64,000 nt of DNA from Pogostemon cablin (GCA_023678885.1 CM043001.1:3048001-3112000); one strand, 5' to 3'; positions 10,946 through 21,912 are shown, counted from the first letter of the stretch. The notes: generated by a model from the sequence alone, not told the origin. Translations and numbers: made by a program.

Positions 10946-11547
10946 AAATATTTTATATATTACGGAACTCATTTTCATAAAATATTTTTACACCAGGCAT
11001 GAAACTTGTTCATTTTTCAAATATTTTATGGGGAGTTTGGTTGGGGTATTATTATGTGAAAGTAATGAAAATAGAACATGTATTGATGGTTGATTTATCA
11101 GAATTAAAATATCTCAATTATTATCCATTATATTAATAATTACTCCCATTTCACTTTTTTGTTCCTTTTCATTATAATTTTGGTCCCGTTAAATTCCGTC
11201 CATAAATTAACGGAAGATGGGATACGGCCGTTAAGGATAATTTTCCTTTAATTTACCAAGGATCTTAAATATCTTTTCAACAATAATTTATCCTTAACCC
11301 CTCTCTCTCTAACCCAAGATTCCAAAGCACGACAAATTCCCCGGCAACGGCGTATTTACGGAATTGTCTTCACTGTGGAGAGTTGATGTCCGCTACAAGA
11401 AGCGAGTAGATCAGAAATGGAGGAGGTTTCCGGCGAGGGGAGTGGTGGCAGTGGTGGCGCCGCTGGCCGTGTCGACATCCTTCAAGGAGGGAGGAGGCAA
11501 GGGCGAAAGGCGTCGGTGATTAGTTTATTAACTTGCTCCATGGTTTG

Positions 11548-12236
11548 TCTTGTGAATGTGTTTGAAATCGAACTTCAGTTTGATCTCACTCTCACACTCT
11601 ATCTTCCTCGCTTTCACTCACGGTTTGAACCAAAACAAATATGAAAATAAAAACTAGAAAACACAAGAAAGTATAGTGGTTCGATCTTAAAGATCTACAT
11701 CCACTTTGAGGAGAATTGAATCACTATGATGATGATGACAGTTACAAACTTAAGGAGATGATGAACAACTGAAATTTAGGCTTCTAAAACCCTAATCTCT
11801 CTTGCTGAACTGAAAAATGGAAGAGGTGATAATGATAGAGGCCTTCCTTCTCTTATATATGGCATGCACCAGCTGATAACTTCCATGTGTGTGATTCAAC
11901 GTGATTAACCAGCTTCCAAGAAACGGTTACAACTGATCAACCACCTAAAATCCTTGCCAAGTCATCGATCCATCTATTTATCCTTCAAACAACTCAAACT
12001 GTCATGCAGCAACATCGGTTCGACCACGACACTTATGATTCGACCACACCTTCTGATCGAATCTTGGTCGAATCGAAATCTGTTTCAAAATTCTGCTTGA
12101 TTCGACCACGATGCTTATGGTTCGACCATACCAACTGGTCGATCCTTGGTCGAACTCAAGCCACAGACCATGCAAGCTTACATGCATGTATGAAAAACAC
12201 ACCGCAATCTTATCCATGCATGATCTATACTTAATA
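11548..12236 (-). repeat. 3' LTR of the copia element
   Basis: Copy of 16399-17087 at an offset of exactly 4851 bp. The copies differ mostly by transitions spread along the length. Open frames seen within the LTRs are shadows. Confidence 0.9.
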
Positions 12237-12250
12237 AATCTCCACCTTAG
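12237..12250 (-). promoter_or_regulatory. Polypurine tract of the copia element
   Basis: TAAGGTGGAGATT on the minus strand abuts the start of the 3' LTR. This is the standard copia second-strand priming site. Confidence 0.75.
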
Positions 12251-12344
12251 ACCATGCATCATCACTAGTAATACACTCCTCCACCTTGCTGCACTTATAG
12301 GCTGCAGCTCTCCTTCTTCACCTTGTTTTATTGGAGACCAATAA

Positions 12345-13860
12345 GATTCTTACACAGCTCAAACTTCTGAACTGGTAGAGCTTTAGTAAGAGCATCAGCC
12401 GGATTCTCTGATGTCTTGATCTTCTTGACAATCACCAATTTTTCTTCAATCATATCTCTTATATAGTAAAGCCTCACATCAATGTGTTTAGTTCTCTCAT
12501 GATACCCCTATTGTTTTGAGAGATATACAGCACTTTGGTTGTCACAATACACTTCAACAGTCTCTTGCTGAACGCCAAATTCTCCCAAAATTCCAACTAG
12601 CCAAACACCTTCCTTGATTGCTTCTGTGAGAGCAACAAATTCTGCCTCTGTGGTAGAAAGAGCTACAATGTGTTGATGTGTAGCCTTCCAACTTATTTTG
12701 CTGTACCAAACAAATTGAACACATAGCCTGTTATGGACTTCCTTGTATCAAGGTTTGCTGCATAATCAGCATCCACATAGCCTATAACAGCTATGTCCCA
12801 AGTACTTTGTTTCTGAAACTTTAAACCAACTGATATAGTTCCCTTGATGTATCTGAGTGCCCACTTTACTGCATCCCAATGTATAGAGCCAGGATTGCTC
12901 ATAAACCTACTGATCATACTCATAACATAAGCCAAATCTGGCCTGCAACATACCATTGCATACATTAGACTACCAACAGCACTTGTATATGGTATATTGC
13001 TCATTTCTACCCTTTCCTTATCTGTTTGAGGTCCTTGAGCTAATGACAGACTCAATCCTTGCTTAACTGGTACTGAAACATCCTTACAGAGATTCATGTT
13101 ATACCTTTTGAGAACCTTATCCAAGTAAGACTCTTGAAACAATGTTAGATGATCAGCTGATCTGTCCCTTTCAATTTGCATGCCAAGTATCATTCTTGCT
13201 TCACCAAGATCTTTCATGTCAAACTCCTGTCTCAAGGTATCCTTTACTGTATTAACTCCTCTCATATCCTTGCATGCTATCAAAATATCATCTACATACA
13301 GTAGTAGATAAGTGTAGCATCCATCCTTGTATCTTATGTATAAACAGCTATCATACTTGCTTCTGACAAAACCATTGATGTAATGTAATCATCAAACCTG
13401 AGGTACCATTATCTTGGACTTTGCTTCAGTCCATACAATGATTTGAGCAACAAACAAGCATTTGAATCAGCACCTTTCAAACTAACACCTTCAGGAATCT
13501 TCATGTAGATCTTTTCCTCTAAATTTTCATGTAGAAAAGCTATAGTTACATCCATCTGATGTAACTCCAAATCAAATTGAGTAACCAATGACAACAGGAT
13601 CCTTATTGAGCAATGTTTCACTACTGGTGAGAAGATCTCATTATAATCAACTCCTTCTTGCTGTGAAAAACCTCTTGCTACAAGTCTTGCCTTATACCTT
13701 ATTCCTCCTTCTTTGTTTGTCACTGGCTTCTTCTTGTAAATCCACTTACAACTTACAAGCTTCTGATTTGCAGGCTTGTCAACAATTACCCAAGTATTGT
13801 TCCTCTTTAAAGACAGCAACTCCTCTTCCATTGCATCCAGCCACTTGGCACTGTCCTTTC
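12345..13860 (-). pseudogene. Copia reverse transcriptase / RNase H region (frameshifted)
   Basis: Three frame segments cover the domain. 13409-13831 holds WIYKKKP, ARLVARGFSQQEGVDYNE.F.PVV, QMDVTIAFLHENLEE and SLYGLKQSPR. A stop and a frameshift fall around 13300-13410. Near 13283-13300 comes the catalytic YVDDILIACK. 12693-13283 holds the connection with GSLMYAMVCCRPDLAYV and the RNase H beginning YVDADYA. The C-terminal end (KTSENPADALTKALPVQKF) lies near 12345-12420 on the minus strand. RT normally copies element RNA in the cytoplasmic particle. The breaks make this copy inactive without help. Confidence 0.85.
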
Positions 13861-14034
13861 CTGATATTGCCTCTGAATATGTTCTTGGCTCATAGATGTC
13901 AATGTCTGAAGCTACATAGAGAGCATATGCACAATGTCAGTCTCTATGTATCTAACAGGTGTCCTGATTTGTCTCCTCAGCCTGTCTCTAACTAGTTGAT
14001 AGCTGCCCAAAGTTCTTCTTTCACTTGAGATAGA

Positions 14035-15753
14035 TCACACATCTCTCTCCTCTTCAGCATTTACTTCATGCTCATCATTATTTTCCTGATTCTGATCTTG
14101 CTGTACTGCTGTCTGATCATCATGCTCCACCTCAAGTTCACACTTATCTGTAATGGTGAATTTCTCAGCACCTCTGTCAAATAATGGCATCTTATCTTCA
14201 TTGAATGTTACATCTCTGCTAACAATAAACTTGTTAGTTTCATAACACCACAGTCTATAACCTTTTACCTCTTTTGGATAGCCAACAAGCACACACTTGA
14301 TATCCCTTGGATCAAGTTTATCTTGCTTCTGATGTGAGTACACCTGGCAACCTATCACCCTTAAATGACTATACTCAGGTATCCTACCAGCCCATACTTG
14401 TTCAGGTGGTTTAAATTTAAGAGCTGTACATAGAGATAGGTTGATTAGGTAAGCTGCAGTTGACACCAATTCTCCCCAGAAGCCTTTTGAGAAGCCTCCA
14501 CTACTCATCATGCATCTAACCCTTGCAAGAAGTGTCTGATTCATCCTTTCAGCCACTCCATTCTGTTGTGGAGTTCCTGGTACAGTTTTGTGCCTCTTAA
14601 TCCCCCTTTCTTGACAAAACTTGTTGAATTCATTTGACACAAACTCAAGTTCATTGTCTGTCCTTAAACACTTAACCTTATCTCCTGTCTGAAGTTCTAC
14701 CTCTGTCAACCAGACTTTAAAGACTGATAATGCTTCATCCTTGGTCTTCAAAATTCTTATCCATACCTTTCTTGAATAGTCATCAATGAATGATATGAAG
14801 TATCTTCCACCCCTAATAGTTGAGGTCTTGGAAGGCCCCCAAAGGTCAGAATGAATATATTCCAATCTGACTTTGGTATTATGCTCAGCTACACCAAATT
14901 TCAGCCTCTTTGACTTGCCTAATATGCAGGCTTCACACTGATCTAACTTGCAGCTTGAACTGATCTCAAGAAGCTTCTGTCTTGCAAGTTCTTGCAAGCC
15001 TCTTTCACTTATGTGACCAAGCCTTCCATGCCAAATTTTAATACTACTATCATCCTTAGTTGCATTAATCTGTCCAACCATCACAGAACCATTTAAGAAG
15101 TACAAATCAGACTTCTTAAAACCTTTAACAACTACTGACTTTCCTTTTGTGATAGTAAGTGTTTCTCCCTTTAGATGGCACTCATAACCTTGAGAAAATA
15201 ATATTCCAAGAGATATTAAATTTCTTCTCAAACTTGGTACATATCTGACATTGGTTAATAATCTGATTTTCCCATCAAACATTTTAAGTTTGACAGAACC
15301 TATTCCTTCAATCTTGCAGGTGTGATCATCACCTAGCATGACTGATCCTTCATCTTGTGATCTTAATTCAGTAAACCAATCTTTTCTTAAAGTCATGTGA
15401 AATGTGCATCCTGAATCCATGACCCACTCTTTTAATACTGAACTAGAACACACTGACATAGCTTCAATGAAATCAGAATCTGAACCAACTTGATTAGTTG
15501 TTACCTGATTTGCATGAGGCCTCTTATTTCCCCCTTTTTCAGCTATCTTCTTTACTACCATTGCTTTCCATTTGAAACACTGCTTCTTGAAGTGTCCAGG
15601 CTTATTGCAATGAAAGCAATTATTGTTCTCTTCTTCTTCTGATGGAGCACCTTGATTCTTTTCTGGCTTCCTTTTGTCAGCATTACTATTCTTGTTGTTA
15701 TTCTTGTTCCACTGATTCTGTTTTTTTACTAATAAACCCTCTGCAACAGCCTA
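14035..15753 (-). CDS. Copia nucleocapsid knuckle, protease and integrase region
   Basis: The frame continues from gag past the TAG. It includes the zinc knuckle (15583-15625), then the aspartic protease signature WVMDSGCTFHM with the catalytic DSG, and the pre-integrase HHCC finger (WHGRLGHISERG ... CEACILGKSKR). The integrase core follows, with HSDLWGP, FIDDYSRK, LRTDNELEF and PGTPQQNGVAERMNQT, and then the GKFWGE/-WGEL and CVLVGY blocks. The largest uninterrupted part is 508 residues and ends EVNAEEERDV before a stop. The acidic D and E residues of the integrase catalytic triad appear present. The frame then shifts before the RT segment, so no full polyprotein can be made. Confidence 0.85.
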
Positions 15754-16341
15754 TTGATCTGGATTCTTCTTATGAAGAACCTTTGTTTTAACTGCCAGCA
15801 ATACTTGCTCAAGCGTAATTGCTTCAGCATTAGCAAATAAGAGGGTATCTCTTAACCCTTCAAAGGACTTAAGAAGAGCCGACATGAGGATGACAGCTTT
15901 GTCTTCGGATGACAGAGCCACATCAATGTTTTCAAGATCATCAATGATCTTGTTAAACTCATCTAATTGACCAATGATTGATTTATCTTCTGATACCTTG
16001 AAGGAATACAGTTTCTGCTTCATGTACAAACGGTTGGCCAAACTTTTAACCATATATAGCTCCTCCAATTTCCTCCATACTCCTCTGGCAGTTGCTTCCT
16101 TTGAGATTTCCCTCAGAGCTTTGTCTCCAAGGCAAAGAATCAGTGCACTTCTAGCCTTTGATTGTTGTTCTTGATTTGCTGCAAGTGCAACAGCATCAAC
16201 TGCACAAGCTTGATTCTCAGGAAGCAGTTTGATTGCATCTGATAGACCTTGCTGGATCAAGATCGCCTCCATCTTCATCCTCCACAGACTGAAGTCTGCC
16301 TTCTCTGAAAACTTCTCAATGTCAAACTTAGTAGTCACCAT
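15754..16341 (-). CDS. Copia gag (capsid) region
   Basis: This 196-residue frame starts MVTTKFDIEKFSEKADFSLW, the typical beginning of Tnt1-like Gag (the -FDG/SEKADFSLW- block of the UBN2/retrotran_gag domain). It continues with RKLEELYMVKSLANRLYMKQ and ends KVLHKKNPDQ before an in-frame TAG. The same frame continues past that stop to a CCHC zinc knuckle, CFHCNKPGHFKKQC, at about 15583-15625, so nonsense mutation of a CAG or similar codon is the likely cause. Gag would form the cytoplasmic virus-like particle that packages element RNA. Confidence 0.85.
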
Positions 16342-16382
16342 CTGATCTTCTTCTCCACTGAACTTCTTCTTCTTGGCTTTCT

Positions 16383-16397
16383 CACAGACGGCGCCAA
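16383..16397 (-). promoter_or_regulatory. Primer-binding site of the copia element
   Basis: On the minus strand, ATTGGCGCCGTCTGTGAG starts immediately inside the 5' LTR. TGGCGCC is the complement of a tRNA 3' end (GGCGCCA), so priming by a tRNA other than initiator Met is indicated. The exact tRNA was not determined. Confidence 0.6.
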
Positions 16398-16398
16398 T

Positions 16399-17087
16399 TC
16401 TTGTGAATGTGTTTGAAATCGAACTTCAGTTTGATCTCACTCTCACACTCTATCTTCCTCGCTTTCACTCACGGTTTGAACCAAAACAAATATGAAAATG
16501 AAAACTAGAAAATACAAGGAAGTATAGTGCTTCGATCTTAAAGATCTATATCCACTTTGAGGAGAATTGAATCACTATGATGATGATGACAGTTACAAAC
16601 TTAAGGAGATGATGAACAACTGAAACTTAGGCTTCTAAAACCCTAATCTCTCTTGCTGAACTGAAAAATGGAAGAGGTGATAATGATAGAGGCCTTCCTT
16701 CTCTTATATATGGCATGCACCAGCTGATAACTTCCATGTGTGTGATTCAACGTGATTAACCAGCTTCCAAGAAATGGTTACAACTGATCAACCACCTAAA
16801 ATCCTTGCCAAGTCATCGATCCATCTGTTTATCCTTCAAACAGCTCAAACTGTCATGCAGCAACATCGGTTCGACCACGACACTTATGATTCGACCACAC
16901 CTTCTGATCGAATCTTGGTCGAATCAAAATCTGTTTCAAAATTCTGCTTGATTCGACCACGATGCTTATGGTTCGACCATACCAACTGGTCGATCCTTGG
17001 TCGAACTCAAGCCACAGACCATGCAAGCTTACATGCATTTATGAAATACACACCGCAATCTTATCCATGTATGATCTATACTTAATA
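16399..17087 (-). repeat. 5' LTR of the copia element
   Basis: Read on the minus strand it starts TATTAAGTATAG and ends TCACAAGA. It contains the TTCGACCA palindrome theme and a TATA-like motif (plus-strand TCTTATATATGG near 16700). Its boundaries are set by the shared sequence with 11548-12236 and by the GTTTG target duplication. Confidence 0.9.
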
Positions 17088-17092
17088 GTTTG

Positions 17093-18122
17093 GATCCGGT
17101 GAAGTTGGAGCTCAATCGACTGGAAAATTAGTCTATTCTGCTGGATCCGCAAGGAAACCCTTTCTCCTCTCTATCTCTTGATAATTTCATTCCTAACCCT
17201 TCTCTCCCTCCATCCCAAATACATAACGACCTTACTTTTTCGCCCACGCGACGGAGAACTTTGGGAGGCAGAGAATAGTGGCAATTCTCCTGTGGCTACG
17301 AGGGCGTGGAGGCAGGGAAGAGCATGGAGGCGGGGGCGGTGGCAATGCAGGAGTTTGATGTCGGGGAGGATTGTGTAGTTATTGATTCGCCATTAGAGTA
17401 TCTCCGGAGAATGAGAAAGAAATTTGGGAATTCAATTTGATGTGAGAAGGATTTTTAATTGCATTTATGAGGAATTTAGCTTAGCAGAGCTGAGAGTGGC
17501 CACAATAAACTTCGAATCTAATAGTGCTGGGAGAAAGGAGTTTTAATAAGGTTTACAGTATTAGCAATTATTAACTGTTTTCTTGGATTTACTTTTGATT
17601 TTTAATCATGATCTGTTTGTTGATTGAGGATTCTTGTTTTGATATGTTGCATAAGGATTTCCTAGGGATTCTTGGATTAAGTCTGTAATTTGGTTTTATT
17701 CGAAAAGTTCATCCTTGATCGCATTGAAGTTGGAATAGATCTTTTATTACTTTTTTATTTAACGGTTTCCATCCATAACTTAACGAAGGGACCATAATTA
17801 CAATTTTTGGGATAAAAAAAAAAGGTTAGGGACTAAAAATGAAATGAAACTTTTCGTATGGAACCAAAAATGCATTTTTCTTTATTGCTATAATTATTTT
17901 ACTGAATCACTAAAAAAAATCTCAAGAAAAAAAAATCCAAAATCTAGACATAAATTCACCCATTATCATTCTAGTCTACATGCATCAAACCTGAAAATTA
18001 AATGGATATTGTAAGACTTTGCTGAGTAAAGATCATTAATTTGTTAATGATTAATCTACCTTAATTCCCATGTAATAATTTCAATAATAATTTCATCTTC
18101 ATAATTACAAAAATGGTTGGAA
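17093..18122. other. Intergenic / right part of the split TIR element
   Basis: GC-rich, glycine- and arginine-codon-rich sequence at 17230-17380 has no recognised product. The rest is AT-rich. No convincing gene. Confidence 0.4.
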
Positions 18123-18131
18123 AAATAAATT

Positions 18132-18526
18132 GGGTAAGGCTTGCGTGCGCCCGGGCGCACGGGAACACATTCCGTGCGCCTTTAGAAATTTAGTATTATG
18201 GGTAAGGGTACATTGCTTTGGTCTAAAGGGTATACACTTTAATTAATAAAAGGTAGACCATTTGTTCTAAAGGGTATACACTTTTCATTAATATTTTTTT
18301 TTCTTTAGAAAATAAAGGGTACACATTTTTATACTAAAGGGTATACAATTTAACACAAAATTCTAAAGGCGCACGGAGTGTTGTCCATGCGCTCAGATAC
18401 ACACAATAATTTTCTTTAGAAAATAAAGGGTACACATCTGTATACTAAAGGGTATACAATTTAACACAAAACTCTAAAGGCGCACGGAATGTGGTCCGTG
18501 CGCCCGGGTGCACAGGAGTTTTTGCC
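18132..18526. mobile_element. Mutator-like MITE with 9-bp target duplication AAATAAATT
   Basis: AAATAAATT flanks the 395-bp element at 18123-18131 and 18527-18535. The ends are inverted repeats of about 55 bp: GCGTGCGCCCGGGCGCACGG, a gap, then CATTCCGTGCGCC on the left, and the same read inward from 18526. Inside, a 111-bp unit is duplicated (18301 and 18412), each copy with AAAGGGTACACAT and TAAAGGGTATACAATT. No coding capacity. Confidence 0.85.
18301..18500. repeat. Tandem duplication inside the Mutator-like MITE, 111-bp period
   Basis: TTCTTTAGAAAATAAAGGGT begins at 18301 and again at 18412. The copies differ at a handful of sites, and both contain the GGCGCACGGA motif near their ends. 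Confidence 0.85.
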
Positions 18527-20071
18527 AAATAAATTAGCAAAAGCTCCTGTGTTCCTGGGCACACGGATTTAGACCCGTGCGCCCAAATCAGACCCTGCCC
18601 GCATTATCGACCCGATCCAGAATATTTAAAGAAAAAAAAACAATTCATTTCTCACGCCGGTCTCTCCTCACGCCATTCCCGCGCTCTCTCCCTGTGACTA
18701 TCTTCTTCGCTGCTCCGGCCACCACACTACGGGCTCCACCGTCGCCTGAAACTTCTCCAGCATCGCGTCTATCCTATTAGGAGGCCACATGTCAGTTTCT
18801 CTCTACTACACCATTGTCCTCTCACCTTCGTTTGTTCCATACTCTATTTTTCCCTCCGTCACTGTTCCAGTTCTCCGCCATCTTCTCGTTGGTAAGTTCT
18901 GTTTTCGAAGCAGCGCTCACTTTCCATTTATTTTCCTATTTTCTAATTATAATTTATTTAATTTTTTGTGGTTTGGTTTTATCGGAGTCGGATCCCTGAA
19001 TTGCTACGGAACCCTAATTTCTGCCCTTCTCCCCAATGCGCCACACCTCTATTTCTGACATTGGCGTTGATTTAATTAATAAAAAAATGTACGTAAACTA
19101 TCAATAAATTACCTGTTGAGCTCTAATGGAGAAAACTGAAAATTGATTAAGATTAAAATAATTTGGTATATGGGTGTGGGACATAGGCCTTAAGAGTGTT
19201 GATTTTGAGGGTAAGTAATTGAGGGCCTTAAGTAATTTCCATCTTCTCCGGTGCATACCAGCTTATCTTATTCCGCTTCTTGGGTGAGTCTTCTCTATTT
19301 TCATTGAATTTAGACAGTAATCTAGCTTGCTTAAGATCTTCTCTGGGTTTCATTGCATACCTACTGTATCTCAGACCAAGTTGAATTCTTGAAGGCATAT
19401 AAGAGGCATTTTTTGTCTGCTTGAGTTATCAAATGCCACTGAGCCTACTATATTAGATAAGGTGAATCTGATTGCTCCCAGTGTTAATCAATAGTCACAA
19501 TCTGAACTAATCAGTTGACTGGTGGAACTTGACAGATTTGTGGGAACTATGTCCCACATTCCATGAATTCTACCTTCAACTTAAGCTGCCCCAGTTCTAA
19601 CCTGAAGTATATAATATTATATATAGTTAAAATTTTGTATAAAATTTATAACTAGATGGAGTATTATCTATTGTTGATAAAAGCTACATTTCTGGAGAGG
19701 TAAAAGATATAAGACTTGACTAACCTGAGCATGGCCGATCTCAAGAGGTCATGAGCAGATTGAAGGGATGAAGCACCAAGAACTTGGAAATCCCTGCTTT
19801 ACTGCCTGTATTTTGAAATCCTTGTGGAATCTATAACATGAACCGCCAGCCAAATTAACTAATTAAGGAATCCAATCAAGTTATTATTTTATAACTTTTA
19901 GATATTGCTTGTTCTGCATCAGGAGGTCGATGGATATGTTGCCATCCGGTGCAGTATTGAAGAAAGCGCCTCAAGTCCTTAGTTGGCGCCTCGACCATCC
20001 AGCTCTCATAGTACTCGCTCATTCTGGAAAAACTGGAGTTACATCCTGCAGGGTGCAGTTCAATTTGGTTG

Positions 20072-20248
20072 GCAGATTTTGGGTGCTCAATCGGACCCAA
20101 CACTTTGTTCGCCATGCAAAATCTGATGGAAGCAGTTGAAAAGAAGTACTCTGATGAAGAAGAAATGGAGTTCCAAGAGTTCTTCAACGATCACTCTGCC
20201 AATGACTTCAACACCCTCTTCGCCAACCTCGACATTGTCAATATATAA
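20072..20248 (+). pseudogene. SABATH-family methyltransferase fragment
   Basis: A 58-codon open stretch begins ADFGCSIGPNTLFAMQ, the SAM-binding motif I block of SABATH carboxyl/N-methyltransferases (salicylate, jasmonate, loganate and similar small acids). It continues AVEKKY and then EFFNDHSANDFNTLF, a diagnostic SABATH block. It ends in TAA after FANLDIVNI, far short of the usual 350-380 residues. No upstream N-terminal exon (MNGG...SYA) and no downstream catalytic region were found. Sequence just upstream (19900-20070) is coding-like in composition but unrelated by eye. The fragment lies within the candidate Pack-MULE, so transposon capture is likely. Confidence 0.8.
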
Positions 20249-21000
20249 TCAATCCTATTAGAGACAAAGAAAGCTTCCTTTTTATATTATTTCAGCTGCT
20301 GTATGTTGTTTGTATGAGTTAATGTGTATGATCAACGATGTCAATTCAGAACACTATGTAAACGACAATATAATAATGGATGTGCTAATCTGTAGATGAA
20401 TGTATAGAGGAATTTTGTAGAAACTTGGGGACTAATGTGATCCATAGGGGAGCTAACATCAATGGTCATTGGAGTACCTCATCAAGTGAATCAAGCTGAG
20501 AAGGTTGAGCCTAACTTCGCCTAAAAAAATCTTGTGTATTCGAATAATATACTCTCCCTATTTGTCCTCCTTAGTAAACTTAGGATTTATTCGTTTACGG
20601 CGCTCCTACACTATCCACATGTCCTATTCCTCCTAACTGAACCGATGTTGATAGTATACAATGTTCCTCCCAAATATACAAAAATAACCAGAAATGAAAC
20701 TCCAAACTAACCACCGAAATCCTACAAGGTCCTACCCTGCCTCTTCAAAGCAAGAACAACAAGTAGAAGATGAAAACAAGCAGCAAGCGAAATATAAAAG
20801 AGTAATGCTCTCAAGTCTCAAATTATGTGAAGAAATGAGCCCTCAATTTTTGTCATTCATATTTCTACAGACATAGGTGCTGCTTATCTAATATCTCTAC
20901 AGAAAAAACTTAATTCTTACACAAACAAAACCAAAGTAACATGAAATCCAGAGAACAATTAGAAGTGTAACCTCTGAGGCTCAGCATACCTGCATGTAAC

Positions 21001-21132
21001 TAATCCAAAATCTAAGATACAAAGAGGCGGAAACTAATTGGAGAAGTGAGAATCTGCAGACACAAATAATCCAAAATCTAAGATACAAAGAGGCGGAAAC
21101 TAATTGGAGAAGTGAGAATCTGCAGACACAAA
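21001..21132. repeat. Two-copy tandem duplication, 66-bp period
   Basis: TAATCCAAAATCTAAGATAC at 21001 recurs at 21067. The two 66-bp units are identical by eye. Confidence 0.95.
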
Positions 21133-21370
21133 TAAGAATAAGGGTCTCCACTTCAATTTAGATTTAATCGACCACAATTCAATCCTAAACACATAATATG
21201 GTAAAAATAACACACACGAACGAAAGAGTATAATAGCATTCTAATTAATGAAAAACAAATTATTGAATGAAAATTTCCCAAATCCTCGTAAAAGAACCAG
21301 AGAATGCACATAGGTGATAGAGAAAAAGAGACGGGACAAAACAATTAGAACATGAGAGATCGACGGATGA

Positions 21371-21640
21371 GATTAGATACGAGGGAATTGGTTGGGCGAC
21401 GGAATTGAGTGAATCGATTGACCTATGAAGTTGAGTGAATCACGTCTTCGAGCAAATATTCGCCGGAGTGATGGAGTTGATTAGATACGAGGGAATTGGT
21501 TGGGCGACGGAATTGAGTGAATCGATTGACCTATGAAGTTGAGTGAATCACGTCTTCGAGCAAATATTCGCCGGAGTGATGGAGTTGAGGGAATCCGTTG
21601 AGCGACGGAGTTGAGAGAATCCGTTGAGCGACGGAGTTGA
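21371..21640. repeat. Tandem duplication, 108-bp period, followed by a 26-bp repeat
   Basis: GATTAGATACGAGGGAATTG at 21371 recurs at 21479 with an identical 108-bp unit. From 21587 a smaller unit, GAATCCGTTGAGCGACGGAG, occurs twice about 26 bp apart. All lie inside the candidate Pack-MULE. Confidence 0.9.
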
Positions 21641-21676
21641 CGGAATTGCGTCTTCAATCGGAGGTGAAAGAATGTG

Positions 21677-21912
21677 TTTTGAAAATATTTTTAATTTATA
21701 TATGACTCGTTTTTTCATGGATCGATTCGGCGCACATAATTAGATTCGTGTGTCCAGACACCCAAAAGCTTCACACAAATAAATTTACACTCACTTTTGA
21801 AAATATTTTTAATTTATATATGACTCGTTTTCTCATGGGTCGATCAGGACGCACATAATTAGATTCGTGTGTCCAGACACCCAAGAGCTTCACTCAAATA
21901 AATGTACACTCA
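21677..21912. repeat. Tandem duplication, 118-bp period, covering the Pack-MULE right end
   Basis: TTTTGAAAATATTTTTAATT at 21677 recurs at 21795. The unit includes the right terminal repeat and the adjacent 9-mer (AAATAAATT in the first copy, AAATAAATG in the second). The duplication therefore post-dates insertion, or the true end is the outer copy. Confidence 0.9.

Larger units (their letters stand above)
11548..17087 (-). mobile_element. Nearly intact Ty1/copia (Tnt1-like) retrotransposon
   Basis: The element has two 689-bp LTRs differing at about 13 positions by eye (near 98% identity), and a perfect 5-bp target duplication GTTTG at 11543-11547 and 17088-17092. On the minus strand the order is gag, protease, integrase, reverse transcriptase, RNase H, which is the copia order. 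The reading frame is closed by one TAG after gag, a frameshift between integrase and RT, and further stop/frameshift damage within RT. It is therefore a young but defective copy. It inserted into a probable TIR element. The LTR ends are not TG...CA (see findings). Confidence 0.93.
11173..17815. mobile_element. Probable older TIR element split by the copia insertion
   Basis: The left side reads ATTATAATTTTGGTCCC, then GTTAAATTCCGTCCATAAATTAACGG. The right side, inverted, reads ATTGTAATTATGGTCCC, then TTCGTTAAGTTATGGATGG. These look like diverged terminal inverted repeats. Without the 5.5-kb copia the unit would be about 1.1 kb, with GC-rich glycine-codon-rich sequence at 11417-11520 and 17230-17360. 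No transposase or known protein was recognised inside and no target duplication was established. Confidence 0.35.
18536..21776. mobile_element. Candidate Pack-MULE carrying a SABATH methyltransferase fragment
   Basis: This 3.24-kb segment starts directly after AAATAAATT (18527-18535) and ends directly before another AAATAAATT (21777-21785). Its first and last 48 bp form an ungapped inverted repeat agreeing at about 31 of 48 positions; shared blocks are AAGCT, CACACG and GTGCGCC. The ends also match the Mutator-like MITEs at 9520 and 18132. There is no transposase. Inside are a GC-richer UTR-like stretch (18630-18790), a SABATH methyltransferase fragment (20072-20248) and three tandem duplications. 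The call rests on ends, duplication and captured coding sequence; the low TIR identity leaves some doubt. Confidence 0.6.

Noticed and set aside
11417..11644. Gly-rich 75-codon frame as a gene start
   Set aside because: It crosses the copia LTR boundary at 11548, and the pre-insertion continuation after 17093 gives no recognised protein.
12002..12344. Open frames within the copia LTR
   Set aside because: They repeat in both LTRs and fall on the palindrome block; non-coding.
18577..19058. Two open frames suggestive of a 5' exon
   Set aside because: Ser/Pro-rich, UTR-like composition with no domain or consistent splice partner. They are kept only as content of the candidate Pack-MULE.
19876..20187. 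Minus-strand frame of 103 codons opposite the SABATH fragment
   Set aside because: The plus-strand SABATH motif I and NDFNTLF block explain the coding composition over its upper half; the rest is unrecognised.
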